This document shows, in pieces, positions 53,814 through 64,000 of a stretch of 64,000 bases of DNA. Within the stretch, counting starts at the first letter, position 1. The number at the start of each line of letters is the position of its first letter. Source of the DNA: Paracamarosporium sp. OC-R06-R3 (lineage: Eukaryota; Ascomycota; Dothideomycetes; Pleosporales; Didymosphaeriaceae). Position numbers and translations under genes: made by a program. Location: NCBI GenBank assembly GCA_019828545.1, contig JACVRA010000073.1, positions 186,001 through 250,000 of the forward strand. Direction: 5' to 3'. The notes under the pieces were generated by a model. That model worked only from the letters and a program-made list of their open reading frames with translations, did no database searches and was not told where the DNA came from.

Positions 53814-54865
53814 TAGAACTCAATGGTACCGAGTAGAAGTAGCCAGCAGAACAATTTGATTGCATGGACTGGTTTAACAGATATCTGGGCGGCCACAAAT
53901 TCATGTCTGCACCACATCTTGTCTTGAACTCTCCAATAAATGCTTTAATTAGATAAAAACATGACTTTCTGATAGCAGAACTATCCTTGATCTCCTTCTG
54001 TACCTTCGCCATATGCTGATCCAATCTGGTCAGCCAAATCTACACGATATTGAGTCAACTCCAAATTAATTGGAAGGCGCATGATCTCAGACTAGCCCGT
54101 TTTTTCTCAATGTGTTTGAAGGCTAACCTTCACTTGGTGCAACTTCCTGCGTTTGCACCCCAGCTTCACTCACTCACTCACTCACCCACCTATTTCATTC
54201 GATTTAATGGAACTATAATTTATCCTACTATATAATTATCTTCCATATGTATTTTACCGTCAAATTAAACAAAAACTTATTCGGTCAAGTTCTCTGAGCC
54301 GGACTCCGAAGTGGCTTTTAGTTTTTGACACTTTTAGCAATTGAGATGAGATGAAAGCTGTAAAAGGTGCGAGGCTCGAACCTAGTAAAAAGCGTTACAT
54401 GAGTATTTTTTGGGCAGTTGGTGGATGGTGTTCTCAAAACATGTGTAGATAGTAAGATATTTCAAAGGCAGGCAATAAAAGGCGCCTAAACAATCCGAAA
54501 CTATGTATGTATGGCCTTACGACCGTAGATACCGAGCTATAGAAATAGCTTAGGCATTGTTTGGGAGTCAGCTCGGATCTCGCATCCTGCGATTTCTTCC
54601 TAGGTGCAGTATATTGTTGCCTAAACAGACCCACACAACCGATCTCAAGGTCAATATAAAATCGATGGCTGTCGCTTTTTCCTCATGATAAAATCTCCTG
54701 CACCATCATTTCGCGCCCTATACGATTTGGTCATCGCGCAGTCAGCTTGCTGAAGCCAGTTCCATCCGTCGTTGAGGTCCGTGCTTTTCAGCGACAACCG
54801 ATACCTCGAAAGATCCATCGCAGTACAATACAATTTAAAATCTCGTCTTCATCACCGGTTTGAAA
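53814..54865. other. Intergenic with CACT repeat, no gene seen
   Basis: About 1 kb, AT-rich. It holds a short tetranucleotide repeat (54167-54185) and the sirtuin promoter. A tRNA T-arm-like string near 54366-54382 (minus strand) lacks the rest of a tRNA. Confidence 0.5.
54167..54185. repeat. (CACT)n microsatellite
   Basis: Nearly five perfect CACT units in AT-rich spacer. Confidence 0.85.
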
Positions 54866-55873
54866 ATGCCGCCTCTTTCTAAAGATTTCAAGAACGAGCT
54901 CAGGGCGAAGGCCAACGCAAGCCTGCAGAGACATTACGAGAGCTTGGAAGAAGAAGCTCGAAGCATCAAACATGATCCACCGTCGGTGGAGATGCTTGAG
55001 TCATTTGCAGCCCACCTGAAATCTTCAAATCGTATCTTGGTCTTGATCGGTGCTGGCCTGTCAGCATCCTCCGGAATTCCGACATACCGATCCGGCTTTT
55101 GGCGAACGTTCTCAGACCAGCAGCTCGCGAAGAAGAATGCCTTTGAGGACGATCCTGTCTTGGTCTGGCAATTCTACAATGATAGGCGAAAGCAAGCCAG
55201 AGCAGCGCTGCCGAACCCAGCGCATTACGCGCTTGCGGAACTGGCGAGCAAAAAACCCGGATTGTTATCGGTCAACCAAAATGTCGATGAGTTATGTCAA
55301 AGAGCTGGACATCCCAGTGAACAGATCTTGAATATCCATGGCTCAGTATTTCGGGTCAAATGTTTTGATGACGCATGTGGTTACGAAGAGGAAAACCATG
55401 ACATACCTATCGTTCCGCAGTTACAAGTTTCTGAGCCACCTGAAATCCTGGACTCTGCCGACTCAAGCACAAACATGCCTGAAATTAGTGCCGACGATCT
55501 ACCACATTGTCCAAAGTGCAAAGTCAACCTGCTACGCCCGGCCACAGTATGGTTCGGCGAAAGTCTCCCGGAAGCGGAAGTTAATGAGGTCAACGAATGG
55601 TTGCGCGGAGGTAACTCTGACAGCCCTACAGACGCTGACAGCAGAGTCGAAGATAAGAAGGTGGATCTAATGCTTGTTGTAGGGACTTCGGCCATGGTAT
55701 GGCCTGCAGCAGGATATATAGGACGGGCACGGAAGGCAGGCGCTCGTGTGGCCTTTTTCAACACAGAGGTGAAGTCTGCCGGTGTGGCAAAACCGGAAGT
55801 AGACGATTGGATGTTTGCAGGAGATGCGGCAGAGCTTGTCCCGATGGCTTTTGACAAAGTTTTGAATGCCTAG
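54866..55873 (+). CDS. Sirtuin, class III (SIRT5-like) NAD-dependent deacylase
   Basis: NAD+-dependent lysine deacylase, 335 residues, single exon from ATG 54866. The NAD-binding GAGLSASSGIPTYR spans 62-75, NQNVDEL 137-143, the catalytic His158 lies in NIHGSVF, and the zinc cysteines are 166, 171, 215 and 218. Tyr104 and Arg107 (FYNDRR) match the YxxR pair by which SIRT5-type enzymes bind negatively charged acyl groups, so desuccinylase or demalonylase activity is expected rather than simple deacetylase activity; this is inferred. The N-terminal 45 residues are a charged helix, not an obvious mitochondrial presequence. An insertion between the zinc cysteine pairs (about 172-214) is longer than in bacterial CobB. 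Confidence 0.92.
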   Translation: MPPLSKDFKNELRAKANASLQRHYESLEEEARSIKHDPPSVEMLESFAAHLKSSNRILVLIGAGLSASSGIPTYRSGFWRTFSDQQLAKKNAFEDDPVLVWQFYNDRRKQARAALPNPAHYALAELASKKPGLLSVNQNVDELCQRAGHPSEQILNIHGSVFRVKCFDDACGYEEENHDIPIVPQLQVSEPPEILDSADSSTNMPEISADDLPHCPKCKVNLLRPATVWFGESLPEAEVNEVNEWLRGGNSDSPTDADSRVEDKKVDLMLVVGTSAMVWPAAGYIGRARKAGARVAFFNTEVKSAGVAKPEVDDWMFAGDAAELVPMAFDKVLNA

Positions 55874-57123
55874 TCTTAGTTGGAGCGTTTTCGAAGTGAG
55901 CAAGCAACGGTATGTAGATCAATGGAAATTCCATTTCTGGACAACAAGATATAAATTAAATAATTGCTAGAAATGTTACGTACTAGCAAGCAGTCTGTGC
56001 TCAGATTCTGGAGTCTCTGTTTCACACTCATATCAGCCATACCAAAGTGGTCTTGTATCAGAATGCACTTCGGTGAATGTTCTGAGCCAATGTGACCATA
56101 AATTTCTATCTAAACAGGAAGACGTAAAGCTCCATGTGTACTTTCTTTATATGCTGTTCTGATCCAATTGGCTAATCCCATACGATCTTAAGTCAACTCG
56201 AGATGGATTGGAGAAACCATTTAAGACGACGGACACGAGTATAGTCGATTCATTTTCATCAAGGAGAATTGATGAAGGTCGGGACTGTCGCGGATTATAT
56301 CTAGGGTACTCGCCGAGACGAGTGAAATTCTAGTCTCATGATCCTGACTAGGCTCTGCTACAATATTCATATCGGTCTTCGAATTTTTGGTCGTCTCATC
56401 AGCTTACTTTTAACACAAGGTTAGACAGATTTAATGACCGTTATGGATCAGATAAATATCAGTAGCACCCATAAAACCTTTACCATCGTTACGTTACCTA
56501 AGAATGGAAAGTCTTACTCGCGCTGGTCCCCGCTAGACTGCGAATAGCATTGTAGGACTAACAACTAAAGACTGACGTGAGTATCTTCTCTCCGCCCTCC
56601 CACCACAACAATCCATGTTCTAGCCCATCGCTCCAGAGGCAAAGGTTCATAGATCGCTCGGCAATCGTCAGGCCCGTCATATTTCGATCCTCCCACGCTT
56701 TGTCGTTCACGCACTAGCACAGAGTCGGCTAGCTCCCTTCAACTAAGGCGGACCCCCGGATGTCGTGATCTGACCCCAGAATTTCGTTTCCCACACCAAA
56801 CACAAAGCCACGGCTCGTCTTCCACCCGCAAGCAATTGGGGCTTGCCGATAAGCCTGCCGCGGAAGAAAACCCTGTAATCACCAACAGCAACCCAATGGC
56901 ATGCAAAGATAAATGCCAGGGCGCTGGTTGACCATGCCTGGAGTGTGTGCTTCGCCCGTTCGCTGCAGAATCCACCATATGGTGTCATCGGCGGGTGTTT
57001 TAGAATATGGCATAACTACTGACGTAGGACTCTGTGGGTGCTGATACTTTTAAACGACGTGACCACGTCCCATGTACACCCCTTGCCTCGCATATTGTTT
57101 TTAGTTTTGCAGCTTCCGGAACC
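55874..57123. other. Intergenic, no gene seen
   Basis: About 1.25 kb, AT-rich at first, more balanced after 56500. Short minus-strand frames at 56739-56988 show no family resemblance. It holds the MFS promoter. Confidence 0.5.
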
Positions 57124-58826
57124 ATGGCTTCGGAGAAGGCAGAGGTCGAGAGACCTGGTGCGTCGACAAACTCTGACTCGGATATTGAGATCGTCGCGCA
57201 GAGCAGCGTGGATGAGAAGAAACTACTCAGGAAACTCGACTTGAGGCTCCTGCCAGCTGTTTCTGTTCTGTATCTGCTTTCGTTCTTGGACCGCAGCAAT
57301 GGTGTGTTTTGTGTTTCCTTTCGATAACGAATGAGCTCGTCTAACGCAGAATTTTAGTTGCCAACGCCAGAATCGAAGGCCTGACAGATGATCTAAAGCA
57401 ATCTAATGGACGTCCTATGACCGGAAACCAGTACCTGACCGGTCTCACTTTGTATTTTATCGGATATGTGCTCTTTGAAATTCCGTGCAACATCGTGCTC
57501 AAGCGCACGACACCCAGGTTCTGGCTCCCGACGTTGACGATCGCATGGGGTATTGTAGCCACTTTGATGGGTGTAACGCAGAATCTTGCTGGCTTTTTCG
57601 CCGTCCGCTTCTTGTAGGTAACCACCAAATTATTGGTAATTTCCTAGCATGCTGATAATGTTCATAGTCTTGGTGTTACTGAATCTGGTCTCTTCCCTGG
57701 AGTCGTGTACTATCTGTCAATGTGGTACAAGAGAGATGAACGCCAATATCGTATCTCACTTTTCTTCAGCTGTGCCTCCCTCGCAGGTGCCTTTGGAGGT
57801 ATCCTTGCATACGGCATCGCACACATGAGGAATGTCGGAGGATATGCCGGATGGCGCTGGATTTTCATTCTGGTAAGCTCAATCGTCTTCTTCGAGTTTA
57901 TCTCAGTCTAACATGCCCCAGGAAGGTCTTGCCACGATAGTTATCGCGGCTCTTGCGTACTTGTTCATTTCCAACTACCCTGACACTGTGAAGTGGCTGT
58001 CCAAGGATGAGCGTTCATATATCACCGCTCGTCTCAGAGCTGATAGCGACTCGACGAACGATGAAAAGTTCACCTGGGCTGCTGTGATCCACGCTGCCAA
58101 AGACCCAAAAGTATGGCTATATGGAGCTTGTTTCCATACGATGAGCTTGCCTCTATACACGCTGTCGCTTTTCTTGGTAAGAATATATCAAAAACATCAA
58201 GAACGCGTATTAACACATGCTAGCCTACCATTATCAGAGACATGGGCTACACGGCTGCACAGTCTCAGCTTCTTTCTATTCCTCCTTACGCGGCTGCCAC
58301 GATTTTTACCATCGCATGGGCCGTCTTAGCGGAGAAGTACAAGCGCCGCGCTCTCTTCACCATCGCCACATCATCACTAGCCATCATCGGCTACATTATT
58401 CTCCTCGCAAACAAGCACCCCACCCAAAAACCTGGTGTATCTTACGTGGGCACCTTCTTCGCTGCAATGGGTATCTATCCCTCAGTCGCCCTTGTTCTAT
58501 CCTGGCCCGCCGTGAACGTTTCCGGCCAGACGAAGCGAGCTACTGCCAACGCAATGCAAATTTCCATCGGTAATCTAGGTGCTGTTATTGGAACGCAACT
58601 GTATCGCCCTGCTACTTCGCCTCGATATGTTTTAGGGCATTCAGTCGCGTTGGGCTATCTCGTGGGCAACGTTATTGTCGTTAGTACCTTGTGGTGGCTG
58701 TTGACAAGGGAAAACAAGAAGAAGCAGGAGTATCTTGCGAGCCATCCTGAGACGAAGGGATTCCATGATTCGGAGGATGAATTGAGATTGGGCGATACGC
58801 ATCCAAGATGGCACTTCAATACTTGA
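57124..58826 (+). CDS. MFS transporter, anion:cation symporter (Dal5/allantoate permease) family
   Basis: Predicted 12-helix plasma-membrane proton symporter for organic anions (allantoate, nicotinate, vitamins or related acids); the substrate cannot be assigned. Five exons (57124-57301, 57358-57613, 57668-57872, 57922-58176, 58224-58826) give 498 residues; introns of 56, 54, 49, 49 and 47-nt class, all GT-AG. Family blocks: KLDLRLLPAVSVLYLLSFLDR then SNVANARIEGL, GYVLFEIPCNIVLKR, AVRFFLGVTESGLFPG (rebuilt across intron 2), YLSMWYKRDERQYRISLFF, GWRWIFILEGL, FLPTIIRDMGYTAAQSQLLS and KRRALFTIATS. Both tails are short, charged and cytosolic. It belongs to a large fungal family with frequent duplications. 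Confidence 0.92.
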
Positions 58827-59287
58827 GCTCTGAGAAGAACAATCTGTTATAAAATCGGGAAGGGAGGGTGGATAAGACCGAATGCTAATACATGGTTGAT
58901 AAAGCGATATATATGGTCACAGTTCGAATGGTATTCGTGAATACTCACACAGTCCGCCTTTCTCAAGTTTGACAGATTTCGTATACTTTTCTGGCTTACG
59001 TCCTCTCATCTATTCTGCCGCAGGGTACCCCGCCGACATAATTTCCCCGGATCTCGCACCCCGCCTCAGGCTGTTTCCACCCCCTGCTCTTACTATGGCA
59101 TCACGAGAGGACGCCCGAACACCTTCCAATTATTGAATGCTCATCTTGTTGCGCCACTTGGGATAATTTCGCCGCTCTTTATGCCGTGTAACCACTCGAC
59201 GGCTTCTCTGTACCCTAGCACGAAGGCAATATTATTAACAAGATTTCTAACTTTCACTACCCGCCATGTTTACCTCAGAACCGCAAA
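58827..59287. other. Intergenic, no gene seen
   Basis: Spacer between two plus-strand genes with the promoter of the dioxygenase gene. A frame open from 59133 is the extension of its second exon read through an intron, not a separate gene. Confidence 0.5.
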
Positions 59288-60437
59288 ATGGCGAAGAAGT
59301 CTCAGTCACAGGACGCTACGCCTGCGGTGTCCAAATCCAAAGCGAACAGGAAGGTTGAGCTTGTATGTGCTTACTTCAAGCCCCATCACCAAGTCCCTAA
59401 CATCCCCTCAGTCTTCGACACAATTCTTTGCCTTGTCTGCCGTCCTTCTTACTGCGCCTCTACTTCTCCAAGCGCTGTGTTCTGCCTACCTAGGCAAGTA
59501 CCTATGGACTCGATTACAAACTTCTTCGCCGGTACAAAATGACAACGTCATTCCCGCTGACCCCTCGTCGCCCTCGCTACTCGATGCATGCCGCTCGCAC
59601 AGCTATACGACAGAGATCGTGTCGTTGGACCCCCTCATGGTGTACATCAACAACTTCACTTCAGGAGCCGAGGCAGAAGCCCTAATAAACATTGGATCCG
59701 AAGATTTCGAGGACTCTTTCATATCGCGATCTGGCGGCGGGACGCAGAAAGTCAGTGGGAGGACGAGTCAGAGTGCACCGCTAGAAATGGAACATCCGCT
59801 TGTAGCATGCAGTACGTATATTCCGGGGAAACCCGGATGGCTATCGACTTCCTGATGCCCTAGTTTATATGAGATTGCAGACAGATCGATACTGATCGCA
59901 CTTCCCTCCAGTTCTCGCTCGCGCACGCACTTTCCTCGGCACAATGCTGCACCCTTATGAGCCCTTCAGCACACCGCAGCTCGTGCGGTACTTCCCGACG
60001 CAGCGATACGATCTGCACACGGACTTCTGGCCAAGACATCAGCGCTTGGCTGATGGAAGTGGGAGGATGTTTAATAGACCTGCTTCCTTCTTCGTGTTCT
60101 TGAGGGATAATTGTACAGAGGGTGAGACGTGGTTTCCGAGTGTGGATGTGGAAGAAGGGAAAGAGATAGGCTTTGGAGGTAAGGTTATGAGGGGTAAGAG
60201 GGAAGGGGAGGAAGGGGAAGGGGGCGTAAGGTTCAAGCCAGTTAGGGGTAATGCTGATTGTACGCATGTTAAAGAATTCTGCTGATCTGTTGTATAGGAA
60301 ATGCAGTGTTTTGGGTGAATATTGGACAGGACGGCGTGGGTGATAGAAGGGTGTTGCATGCTGGGCTGCCGGTTGGAGAGGGTGAAAAGATTGGCATGAA
60401 TATTTGGCCGAGGAAGTTCTTCATGCCTGATAATTAG
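59288..60437 (+). CDS. Prolyl 4-hydroxylase-like 2-oxoglutarate/Fe(II) dioxygenase, membrane-anchored
   Basis: Predicted Fe(II)- and 2-oxoglutarate-dependent hydroxylase related to the P4H alpha subunit. Four exons (59288-59362, 59412-59811, 59912-60247, 60298-60437) give 316 residues; introns of 49, 100 and 50 nt. A basic N-terminus (KKSQSQ...KSKANRK) precedes one hydrophobic helix (FFALSAVLLTAPLLLQAL), so it is probably an ER-type signal anchor. The catalytic domain contains PLMVYINNF, TSQSAPLE, LVRYFPTQRYDLHTDFW with the iron ligands His194 and Asp196, and the distal His291 in RRVLHAGLPV, followed by KIGMNIWPRKFF. Intron 2 uses the acceptor at 59911 because the earlier cag leads to a stop. 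Substrate unknown. Confidence 0.85.
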
Positions 60438-60636
60438 GGGAGAGTAGCGCGAATTGGTGTTCAAACATTCTTTACTTGGTTGTGCTGCGTCTAAAGACTA
60501 GGAAAAGTGCGTCGGCCGAATAAAGGTAAACGGCAACAATGTCTTGAATTGTCTCAGCTATCGTAGACGGAATCATATTATTTTTTTTATTCTCAATCTA
60601 AACATCTGTCGAGTTCCATATAGCTCAATGTCTCGA

Positions 60637-62679
60637 TCACATACGCGAATCGCTCTTTGGACAACCGGTACAATCGGTCAGCTTCGATTTGTTGAACCTC
60701 TGAGTCGAGCGCGGGACATCATTTGACGGATTGGATTCAAAGAAGCTTGTTGGCTTCAAAGATACCATCATCTTCTCATTCGGCATAACCGGAAAGTCTA
60801 TGTGGATATGTAAGCAGGTGTCACAACTCAAGGTGTTGCTGGCGGGGATCCACTCACCTTCAGGCCGAGTGACATGGGTAATACCGAACGTGTGCCACAA
60901 GACCACATCTTCATTCTCAACGTTCTCCTTCCTCTCGCTCCAGATAGCCAAACCTGTATCTTCACGGCTCTGATTAGTAAACTCGCCGGCCGCGTACAGT
61001 TCATCATCCTGATATTTCGTGACCCAGATTGGTCTAGAGGCGAAAATCCCTCGCTTGTAGTTGAAGGTAGATGGGCTCATCATCATCATTTGCGAGGGTA
61101 TGGCATGCAATTTGTAACCGACAGGTTTTCCAGATATCTTATTAACATGAGAAGGGTTGACAATTTTGTATGTGCGGGACTTGGTGAGATCGAGATCGTA
61201 TGCGCCTGGTTGAGTGACAGTCGTCGAATCTATGCGGAAAGCGTTACCGAACGGGTCAAGTACACTATCCGAGCCACCGATGGGAATGCAATCTTCATAT
61301 ACGATACTGTTCTGCTGGCCATCGAGTGCTGGATCGATCCGGACGTTGAACAAGTGTTGATGGTTGGCAGCCATGACGCCGGGTGCGACGGTTGTGCCCC
61401 AACTGTGGTGGACTCCCTCGTTAGAAGGCATGGTAGACACAATACCCGTTGCTTTCACCTCGATATGCAAATTCGCAGCTTGATCAAATATGAAGGCTAG
61501 TATGTACTCATAGTTTGCGACCGTTGCTGTGCATTGCAGTACAAGTTGGCGATCTCGTACGACTGAGGAGAGGTTGTTTCGGAAGTTCGTGTGCTTCCAC
61601 CCAATGCCTTGGTCGACTTCGTGCATGCAAACTACGTTTTTCATGAGCACAGGCTGGCCTTCTGAGTCGCATCGGTACCCATCAAAGTAGTGAATATGGC
61701 CTAAACAATCGCAGCCAAGTTCCAGTGTGTTGGATGTCAGGCCGAAACCAGAATCGCCCAGGTCAAAGGCTTGTTTTCGATGGTAAGGGGTTCGTGGATC
61801 ACCATACGGCACTGTCATTTCGCTCATCGAGACGCGATAGAACAACGATCTCCCATCGTACGTGATGTTGTTCAGGACGGGTCCTTCTCTGAGGTTCCAG
61901 CCTAGGTGAAAATTCCACTTCTGCCATGAGATGTTGTGGCCTCTAATCACGAACGACGGCCCGTCTGGTTGAGAAATCTGCAACGGTTTCAGATCTTTTC
62001 TGAAGTAGTCTTTGCCCAAGATGCCCTCGGCATATTCTACTGGATGAACAGCGTTCCAAGGCTGTGTATCAGTATTAGTTTCCACATCGGAATCCAGAGG
62101 AAGGCGATCTATCCAGCAAAGCTCAAGCGTATGCGCATCGAAGACTGGCGCAAAGGGCGCAGGAAGAGAGTAATGATTCGCTTCAGGATCATCACTCAAG
62201 ACAATGTACATGTAACATTGAAATAGACGCCTTCGCTCCTTCGAATCGTCGGTTCCGTAAGCCCAAGGGTCATTGATTACTTTTGCGCCAGCTGGGAGTT
62301 TCAATTTTGCTATTTCGGCGAGAACAGCGGGATTCGAGTTGCATGCATTGTGAACCCGTTCGAATTCCCAGTAATCCACCGGTCCTTGGTCATCTGGGCG
62401 TTCTTGCTGTGATTCAATAACGCGCTGCGTGACATTGACGATAGCTTTCCATAGATTTGGGGAACCAACAACGTGATAGTAGATTTTAGCCCACCGGTCT
62501 AAAGTGTGAGTCTTGTCAGAAATCCAAGATAGAACCTCGTTCTTCGGATTTTCGAATAAATCCACCACTTTGATTCTAAGTTTCGTTGGATATGTTTGCT
62601 CCCTCAGAACGTCGGAGGCCACACGGATTTCCGTTGCAGTGATGGGATCAAGAGGGTGAGAAAGGATAGAAGCAACCAT
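60637..62679 (-). CDS. Copper amine oxidase (primary-amine oxidase), PTS1-like C-terminus
   Basis: Quinone-cofactor enzyme oxidising primary amines to aldehydes with release of NH3 and H2O2. From ATG 62679 a single exon gives 680 residues. The frame is open to 62772, but no earlier ATG exists and homologues start shortly before HPLDPITATEIR. The cofactor site is VANYEYILAF: Tyr390 would become topaquinone. The catalytic base Asp306 lies in AFDLGDSGFG, and copper ligands His440 and His442 in NHQHLFNVR; the third ligand is probably in LWHTFGITHVTRPEGEWIP. The protein ends SRM, a variant of the peroxisomal PTS1 signal, fitting the peroxisomal amine oxidases of fungi. Convergent with the dioxygenase gene, 199 bp apart. 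Confidence 0.93.
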   Translation of the reverse strand: MVASILSHPLDPITATEIRVASDVLREQTYPTKLRIKVVDLFENPKNEVLSWISDKTHTLDRWAKIYYHVVGSPNLWKAIVNVTQRVIESQQERPDDQGPVDYWEFERVHNACNSNPAVLAEIAKLKLPAGAKVINDPWAYGTDDSKERRRLFQCYMYIVLSDDPEANHYSLPAPFAPVFDAHTLELCWIDRLPLDSDVETNTDTQPWNAVHPVEYAEGILGKDYFRKDLKPLQISQPDGPSFVIRGHNISWQKWNFHLGWNLREGPVLNNITYDGRSLFYRVSMSEMTVPYGDPRTPYHRKQAFDLGDSGFGLTSNTLELGCDCLGHIHYFDGYRCDSEGQPVLMKNVVCMHEVDQGIGWKHTNFRNNLSSVVRDRQLVLQCTATVANYEYILAFIFDQAANLHIEVKATGIVSTMPSNEGVHHSWGTTVAPGVMAANHQHLFNVRIDPALDGQQNSIVYEDCIPIGGSDSVLDPFGNAFRIDSTTVTQPGAYDLDLTKSRTYKIVNPSHVNKISGKPVGYKLHAIPSQMMMMSPSTFNYKRGIFASRPIWVTKYQDDELYAAGEFTNQSREDTGLAIWSERKENVENEDVVLWHTFGITHVTRPEGEWIPASNTLSCDTCLHIHIDFPVMPNEKMMVSLKPTSFFESNPSNDVPRSTQRFNKSKLTDCTGCPKSDSRM

Positions 62680-63544
62680 GTTGAAGATATTAGCCCGTGA
62701 GTAATTTGCGTAAGGTGAAGAAAGACCGTAAACTGTTGAAAGATTTATTATATCAGTTTTGTATCGTGCCACAAGGCTCCTGGCTCAGAATCAATCAATA
62801 TCTACCCAGGATATCACCTGATCACAAGCGCAAACTTTCCTCGTGTCCACCTTATCGTGGACCAGATTTCTAGAGTAGGCATATTGGCTAGTGTTGCGGG
62901 TGCAGGATCTTGTGGGGAATCACATGGAGCATCACAGCGCGACTTGGATACGAGGCTGACATTTTTTCTGTAACGGGCAGAGCTTCCAGCGGACCTGAGA
63001 AACTAATCACCTCGCGGGTCGAGCTAACATCTGTAGTAGATCTACCGTTATCTTTTAGGATCGATGGCTCATAAGGTAGGAGAAGCTTGGCTGATTGGGA
63101 ACAGGTGGGGTCAGCGTCGGGAACGGGTCGTAGAGCTAATTACCGTAAAAGGCTATCCGATCAACTTTCCCATCGCGCCGAAGTGCTACCGTTGTACCGC
63201 TGGTAACCTTAAACCCATATGAGCAGTTCTCTCAACCGCTTGTGCAGGGCTTGTTGCAAACGAGAACGTGGCAATCTTTTCTTGTGGGACGTGCGTGTAG
63301 AGGTGCACACATCTTCAAATCAACGAGAAGATCTAACTAGGAAACTGCAGCTTTCTCGTTTACCTAAGAAGTTTTTGTTAACGTGTGACGTGGCGTTACA
63401 CACATTTCCTACTTCTTAATGGCTTGATCCCAAATTCATACCAAGTCGACTTACTTCTCCGGATGAGCGTAAATAGCAGACCTTGATTCGTACCATTCCT
63501 TTCGATACCGTCTCGGAGAGCTATCGCATTGCCACACCTACAGG
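62680..63544. other. Intergenic, shared upstream region of divergent genes
   Basis: About 0.87 kb between the amine oxidase and acetyltransferase start codons. No repeat or supported frame. Confidence 0.5.
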
Positions 63545-64000
63545 ATGGGCTCCATCAACGACGCATCGAGCTATCGCGCGAGTATTCCAGAACTTAAGAA
63601 AACATTAGAGGGTGTGGAAGAATATCAGAAGATGCTCCGAGGGGAGCTATATTACTCGTTCGGCCCAGAAATGACATGGGCGAGGCGAAGATGTGCAATT
63701 GCCTGCCGCAAATATAATGCTGCTGAGGACCCCACACGAAGAGAACAGGTTGCGATGTGGCGAGAGTGCGCAAACAGTTGGGGCAATCTATGAATGAAAA
63801 CTGATGAACAAAACAGCGTCCTCGGAAACACCGAGCCTTTACCACCGCAAGCGGCAACGCAGGAAGACGATGATGCTCAGTTCGGTGGCGAACCCTGGGT
63901 CGAAGGTCCTATTCGTATCGACTACGGTATCCACGTCACCGTTGGCCGCGACTCATTTATTGGGCCGAGTTTCACGGTGCTGGATACTTGCAAAGTGACT
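63545..64000 (+). CDS. Sugar O-acetyltransferase (maltose/galactoside type), 3' end beyond window
   Basis: Predicted acetyl-CoA-dependent transferase of the LacA/NodL group with a left-handed beta-helix. Exon 1 is 63545-63765 and exon 2 begins at 63817 and runs off the window; the 51-nt intron (gtgcgc to aaacag) joins VAMWRD to VLGNTEPLPP. The N-terminal Mac (maltose acetyltransferase-type) domain is clear: KMLRGELYYSFGPEMTWARR then RCAIACRKYNA. The hexapeptide-repeat region starts with PIRIDYGIHVTVGRDSFIGP, typical of this family. The catalytic His and the rest of the beta-helix lie beyond 64000. The donor gtgcgc is non-optimal, but frame and family continuity support it. Confidence 0.82.

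Noticed and set aside
54366..54382. tRNA-like T-arm string (ggttcgagcctcgcacc on the minus strand)
   Set aside because: The required acceptor-stem partner, D-arm and anticodon arm are absent in the expected 75-90 nt, and the T-stem does not pair properly.
60874..61500. 208-codon plus-strand frame over the amine oxidase
   Set aside because: Antisense to conserved catalytic sequence of the copper amine oxidase.

Overview
This is nuclear DNA of a filamentous ascomycete. Short GT-AG introns (mostly 44-170 nt, often with a CTAAC or CTRAY branch site), fungus-only families (PalC, DUF2406, DUF1752/Reg1-like, HET, 2EXR, DUF6594) and compact gene spacing all point that way. The family mix and a pogo/Fot1-like transposase relic suggest a Dothideomycete, perhaps Pleosporales. 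That placement is an inference from recognised families, not from a tree. About 30 protein-coding genes are supported. No rRNA, CRISPR array or convincing tRNA was seen.

Left part (1-26 kb) is mostly housekeeping: palC (cut by the window edge), a complex I 12 kDa subunit, a small fungal protein of unknown role, a 14-TM MFS efflux-type transporter, a Reg1-like PP1 regulator, calnexin, methylmalonate-semialdehyde dehydrogenase, a DUF2406 protein, and a head-to-head pair of vma21 and a Fun30/SMARCAD1-type remodeller. The 2.75 kb gap before calnexin holds a degenerate minisatellite of roughly 100-140 bp units.

Middle part (26-39 kb) looks accessory: two neighbouring 2EXR paralogues, an RBR ubiquitin ligase, an Mx-type dynamin GTPase, a small secreted protein, a transposase relic, a two-exon gene of unknown family divergent from a DUF6594 membrane protein, and an inverted-repeat element. 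Intergenic DNA here is more AT-rich. Nothing proves that these genes work together, but ubiquitin ligase, Mx-like dynamin and membrane-protein genes side by side make this the best place to look for an undescribed defence or self-recognition module.

Right part (39-64 kb) returns to conserved genes: a Kv-beta-type aldo/keto reductase, an AP-1-like bZIP factor, a thioredoxin-fold protein with a disordered tail, a membrane nucleotide pyrophosphatase/phosphodiesterase, a conserved unknown, eIF3d, a HET-domain protein starting 92 bp after the eIF3d stop, a SIRT5-type sirtuin, a Dal5-like MFS transporter, a membrane-anchored prolyl-4-hydroxylase-like dioxygenase, a copper amine oxidase with a PTS1-like tail, and the 5' part of a sugar O-acetyltransferase cut by the right edge.

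Exon boundaries were built by hand from splice motifs, reading-frame continuity and remembered family conservation. No search or transcript data were available.
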